A DNA stretch of 9,040 bases, taken from positions 1 through 9,040 of the forward strand of contig JAKQLT010000163.1 in the NCBI GenBank assembly GCA_029567025.1. Reading direction: 5' to 3'. The stretch is from Candidatus Omnitrophota bacterium (GTDB lineage Bacteria > Omnitrophota > Gorgyraeia > Zapsychrales > Zapsychraceae). Under the pieces are notes generated by a model. The model had not been told where the DNA came from, ran no database searches, and saw nothing but the letters and a program-made list of their open reading frames with translations. Below are positions 8,501 to 9,040 of this stretch, in pieces; the first letter of the stretch is position 1, and the number at the start of each line of letters is the position of its first letter. Both the position numbers and the translations under genes were made by a program.

Positions 8501-9040
8501 TTATGCTAAAGGAGACATTGTTGGTTTAATAAGCGATTCTAATAGTAGTGATCGAAAAACGAAAACACAAGCCGTGGCAGAATTTGCCACCTTAAAAGCA
8601 CAAGTCGAGGCGTCAGGGTCTCAAGAAGATAAAGCTATTATTGCTTTAGCTGAAGATATTATAGAAAAGAATGGTCGTGAGATAGAATCAAGATTTGATG
8701 AAAATGGGAAACGAATAATTACCTCTGAAATGCAAGAGCTTAGCGATTTATATCGTCAGCTTGATGAAAAACTTGATCTTCGTTTTACCCAAGTTGTTGA
8801 TGTGGCTATTGAAAATCCTGCCACGGCATATCAAGCGCAATCTTTGTGGAATTTAAGTAATGTTTTAAATAATAGTGGCATATTAAACCGATATGTTTTA
8901 ACAGTTCAAAAAACAGAAAAAGACGAGACCTTTTTATCCATGAACAAGGATGAGTCTAAGAATATTACTTATGATATTGCGACATTAAGAACAGATCCAA
9001 CGACAGGAAAGATTGTCCATCATATTGCTTCGCAGAATTA
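2547..9040 (+). CDS. Giant multidomain protein with C39-like peptidase domain, 3' end beyond the window
   Basis: A single frame runs 2,164 codons from ATG 2547 without a stop to the window edge (over 235 kDa so far). The ATG is the first start after the in-frame TAA at 2490-2492; a second in-frame ATG at 2592 has GGAAG 11 bases ahead and is an alternative. Layout by residue: 1-108 acidic, Ser/Pro/Asp-rich, probably disordered; 112-134 hydrophobic signal or anchor ending QQISWAF; 235-370 C39-like peptidase fold with Cys245, His330 and Asp346; 410-500 and 564-584 hydrophobic helices; 541-562 low-complexity Ala/Tyr/Ser; 661-704 Trp-rich repeat pair; 928-984 two more hydrophobic stretches; 1006-1111 tandem repeat of 53 residues; 1112-1550 mostly charged helices; 1561-1726 coiled-coil hairpins; from about 1735 beta-rich. 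Outside the peptidase-like domain I recognise no family. Inferred role: a giant membrane-anchored or exported protein, perhaps self-processing, used at the surface or against other cells. Omnitrophota giant proteins are the nearest known analogy. Confidence 0.88.
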   Translation, partial: MTKDTVNPNPEESKEMAEAVILPSDAAFEILPEDKAKLSELSDEDCRILHIKNGENPSENSDDSSFVPQIPQDQFSDEAQKDFVSADKINSEFVVLPGERIPADNFMSRFKLWMRTVSIAVLLTFVPQQISWAFSYNPLVLWKNKASIADQYLGDGVTASKAEEMNQDDLSALRISESVRHFLDQIKDKPDNTRVQLQLPNPHPSKLVRENQYHILIDTGIKFDNARIEEISSWLRKSDIHPLNCAVYALKDLLSSYKINFSLEEVSVMSLLVDLMNDIVRPGDPKLKTSLYSLNKIVSAYGLNLKSAKLAPHEILKLKTPFLASFEDEHFVFVEKVTESEVHYTDIGKKQIASFEEFVAEATGFVLAPDLDTQKEISFEAVPDAMQAFVWGSKWEDMSDQLPGLVGWDEIAINVGIQIVCALLPVGLNQIGFLKPLFEGATMMKAIVGFSMALSAAQFSNALATACVLAGKCDESMAMVLAQTLSIAISMGASFAMSGTSTAAAQSAGETAGNSAGTLAATTTPSELPVGFEGPSLNQFNAYNSAYASAYTSAVNASAFNSFMKGFLIGIPLGFVKVQIMNWLNDQVFADWTPDSKLGKTFKGMVVSLLSDIIMSQGAVAIDNGILGGNNTIGQYLGVESTSLTTRPPITLQSIWVSIKSFCVNAWPWIKRTAVSIYNGAISFCVNAWKWIEKTAIAFYNSCKNFLTSCYENRNWLTGTGYLLARPFVASWNFIAKLSVSFWNKGIKQAFLKDFVQDSYKDRGAFKGTFVLIGRMANFTVTIIPRTINWLDKNTLNIGGWFKQDVKPWALKTIKAIDKSNNFLVRIFLNNDILSAKTLFLTVRLTLKQHQFFRKSFGLFVRWVFSEQEKYIFGKKINNLFGIEVDEDSMLSEAIGEGAGLLYDNFSYQGFLRTENKNLLALDTMKTMGSIGMGLLTGYLMDKVEDKYNNNRLKLFYRRLNEVVLGSLMQTAAAGFTYLLVLPERERQALFLAKEAMTKEKFRTQGLLDEQNNIVVSQLTDDQKARLGITGNENISYDNFIEREGSQDVVNQIFLKKLGVLDADNNILVARLSEEQKTQLGITGTENISYDNFMQKQGANKILNEIVYTQAVVQFEGLLATQYKVAYVVAQRQARALAEQKAEGETFKTDREKEEFIAEYVKKETPRLFSINMQKINDALVNLYSSEGQAFVENNIDQNDHIQGKTRTQLKEYFTKDMSLAGWWANLNKTHDQIKQDMDKIFLEIFDGQTSSEILTGSENNENLDNRAIKYAQNLRLESQKVFETFAEILMTPLIKASHNYITLNGATDFLMGKKSLVSSDNPNVDVTKLSGVEQWSLALFNLGHVADQINNLSGWTYERVAQLKKQNAELEKEMRADNAESDKPIPEDLLNAEIAKQKVLMLYKIMEPSIMIQHALIDLANSSLGSTLQNVQTNPFMGTLDYTIYGMSRLTNKLGHALGAEDDIGTEAIQNTWQILFGQDSKYFMYKKNSKLGKNNVFMISEFFNTKLNRTPGQNNGGDAATQWVGQTADLGNLSLMNEQQVIKYSKDNVISRSAIFNRISSIEQTIKANEERIAEIGTATTPEQQREKEALSRNNKILQTENATLRSHLENNIFVSADQVISLRNNNYRIENIDKDLLKQDISAEQRTALIQEKEGLLAANRNIYKDALGLSHPTLLSLTENELEINSINDQLANNTLSAEERSDFEQKKNNLIGENNLFLKSLDAHINLLALKPSEGNETIDISSMSQYTKNLNGFSLRSIMLQNANGHNILLGKKIPKKEDIQKIIINGETEWTLKDGLNPDDFLSPNDVFIFSDDRTEIVGTRINGATQLVLGGLNAQELQNQSETLNVNINIGQYELSGGNVVNLSFSRQAGQSTRLAGQDVSFSDAWLTTRQDWNFATPSLITTTVLGGTNEGNQYRAFIRSLGPKGELDSMSWSVDSIIYLNGKSRVEGKPDYAFLKGSIVANRDVTQSVNALDSYFYAKGDIVGLISDSNSSDRKTKTQAVAEFATLKAQVEASGSQEDKAIIALAEDIIEKNGREIESRFDENGKRIITSEMQELSDLYRQLDEKLDLRFTQVVDVAIENPATAYQAQSLWNLSNVLNNSGILNRYVLTVQKTEKDETFLSMNKDESKNITYDIATLRTDPTTGKIVHHIASQN
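2871..2948 (+). other. Internal signal/anchor segment of the giant protein (residues 109-134)
   Basis: Basic residues in RFKLWMRT precede the hydrophobic core VSIAVLLTFVP, followed by the possible cleavage region QQISWAF. This is the n-h-c order of a signal peptide, but it lies behind about 108 acidic residues, much deeper than usual. It may act as a signal anchor with the N-terminus left in the cytoplasm, or be cleaved to release everything downstream. If the start were misplaced the prefix would shrink, but no start codon lies close enough to make this a classical N-terminal signal: ATG 2862, nine codons before it, has no Shine-Dalgarno evidence. Confidence 0.6.
3249..3656 (+). other. C39-like cysteine peptidase domain of the giant protein (residues 235-370)
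   Basis: The segment shows the order of a papain-fold C39 domain: Cys245 in PLNCAVYALKDLL, the sleeve YKINFSLEEVSVMSLL, then SLYSLNKIVSAYGLNLKS, TPFLASFEDEHFVFVEKV with His330, VHYTDIG with Asp346, and SFEEFVAEATGFVL closing the domain. C39 enzymes usually cut after Gly-Gly in leader peptides, often as the N-terminal domain of ABC exporters; here no transporter is attached in view. The Gln about six residues before Cys that forms the oxyanion hole is not seen (position 239 is Asp), and the usual Gly after Cys is Ala. Activity is therefore uncertain: it may be a divergent peptidase or a binding-only relative. Confidence 0.6.
3774..4298 (+). other. Hydrophobic multi-helix region of the giant protein (residues 410-584)
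   Basis: Several long apolar stretches follow one another: around 412-428 (INVGIQIVCALLPVG), 436-470 (containing AIVGFSMALSAAQF and ALATACVLAG), 477-500 (VLAQTLSIAISMGASFAM) and 565-584 (GFLIGIPLGFV). A Gly/Ala/Ser/Thr-rich linker and the low-complexity stretch AYNSAYASAYTSAVNASAF lie between the last two. These could be membrane helices or the buried helices of a translocation or pore module. Their position between a peptidase domain and long soluble regions is unusual. Confidence 0.5.
4527..4658 (+). repeat. Trp-rich 22-residue tandem repeat inside the giant gene
   Basis: Residues 661-682 and 683-704 are two copies of one unit. Both begin SFCVNAW, then W-I, T-A and Y-N recur in register, about 13 of 22 positions identical. 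The period of 22 residues, with aromatic and small residues alternating with charged ones, suggests paired amphipathic helices. Related but degenerate patterns (SWNFIAKLSVSFWN near 732-745) continue downstream, so the array may once have been longer. Confidence 0.7.
5562..5879 (+). repeat. 53-residue tandem repeat inside the giant gene
   Basis: Residues 1006-1058 (5562-5720) and 1059-1111 (5721-5879) are direct repeats. About 26 of 53 residues agree, and the core GITGxENISYDNF differs at one position. At DNA level the 44 bases at 5625-5668 and 5784-5827 differ at only two sites, while the flanks of each copy have diverged much more. This points to either recent duplication with uneven drift or conversion of the core. 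The unit begins with an LD..NNI..V..L turn, then a short helix and the conserved core; the fold is not recognised. Confidence 0.85.
7227..7724 (+). repeat. Three diverged coiled-coil hairpin repeats in the giant gene
   Basis: Residues 1561-1611, 1632-1671 and 1688-1726 share one plan: a short helix starting I-x-x-I with acidic and basic residues, a turn with SAEQR, SAEER or TPEQQ, then a second helix rich in Glu, Lys, Leu and Asn (EKEGLLAANRN, QKKNNLIGENN, EKEALSRNNKI). Each is likely a two-helix antiparallel coiled coil. Spacers of about 16-20 residues separate them. Such segments often act as stalks or assembly interfaces. The repeat relation is seen by eye, at low identity. Confidence 0.6.
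7749..9040 (+). other. Beta-rich C-terminal portion of the giant protein in view (residues about 1735-2164)
   Basis: After the coiled coils the sequence changes to alternating polar/hydrophobic strands with Gly and Asn turns, for example TQLVLGGLNAQEL, LNVNINIGQYELSGG, SIIYLNGKSRVEG and YAFLKGSIVANRD, with few long helices until a charged helical stretch at about 2009-2090 (8571-8816). GGC and AAC codons become more common again around 8020-8350. This resembles the repetitive beta regions of large surface proteins, but no family was recognised and the domain continues beyond the edge. Confidence 0.4.

Overview
The window is low-GC bacterial DNA: about 30-45% GC in the genes and roughly 13-25% in the lines I counted between them. 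It holds two plus-strand genes, both cut by the window edges, separated by about 1.28 kb of very AT-rich sequence without a convincing gene. The best guess for the source is an uncultured bacterium of the Omnitrophota type. This rests on inference: an enormous open reading frame with an internal signal-like segment beside a cobalamin-type radical SAM gene, in AT-rich DNA. Giant genes have been reported from that phylum. No rRNA, tRNA or universal marker gene is present to settle the taxonomy.

Left (1-1265): the 3' part of a class B (cobalamin-binding) radical SAM enzyme. The frame is open from position 3 and already reads as the family's N-terminal B12-binding domain, so the real start lies outside the window. 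The CxxxCxxC iron-sulfur motif is intact, and the protein ends in a strongly hydrophobic, probably membrane-bound tail.

Middle (1266-2546): very AT-rich, with several short direct and inverted repeats, a TTGACA-type promoter inside a small dyad, a weak hairpin/T-run, and an extended -10 promoter placed so that transcription would begin at or next to the ATG of the next gene. A few short open stretches here could be remains of a decayed gene, but none is convincing.

Right (2547-9040): one uninterrupted frame of 2,164 codons that leaves the window without a stop. It is the main content of the window. In order it encodes an acidic, disordered-looking N-terminus, an internal signal/anchor segment, a C39-like papain-fold peptidase domain (Cys245, His330, Asp346), a multi-helix hydrophobic region, a Trp-rich 22-residue repeat pair, more helices, a 53-residue tandem repeat, a long helical region, three coiled-coil hairpin repeats, and a beta-rich region still running at the edge. 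Codon use changes abruptly after the peptidase module, which suggests a mosaic gene.

I see no evidence that the two genes act together. The likely roles are modification of a lipid or other small molecule by a membrane-tethered radical SAM enzyme, and a giant membrane-anchored or exported surface/effector protein whose peptidase domain may process it. Both roles are inferred.
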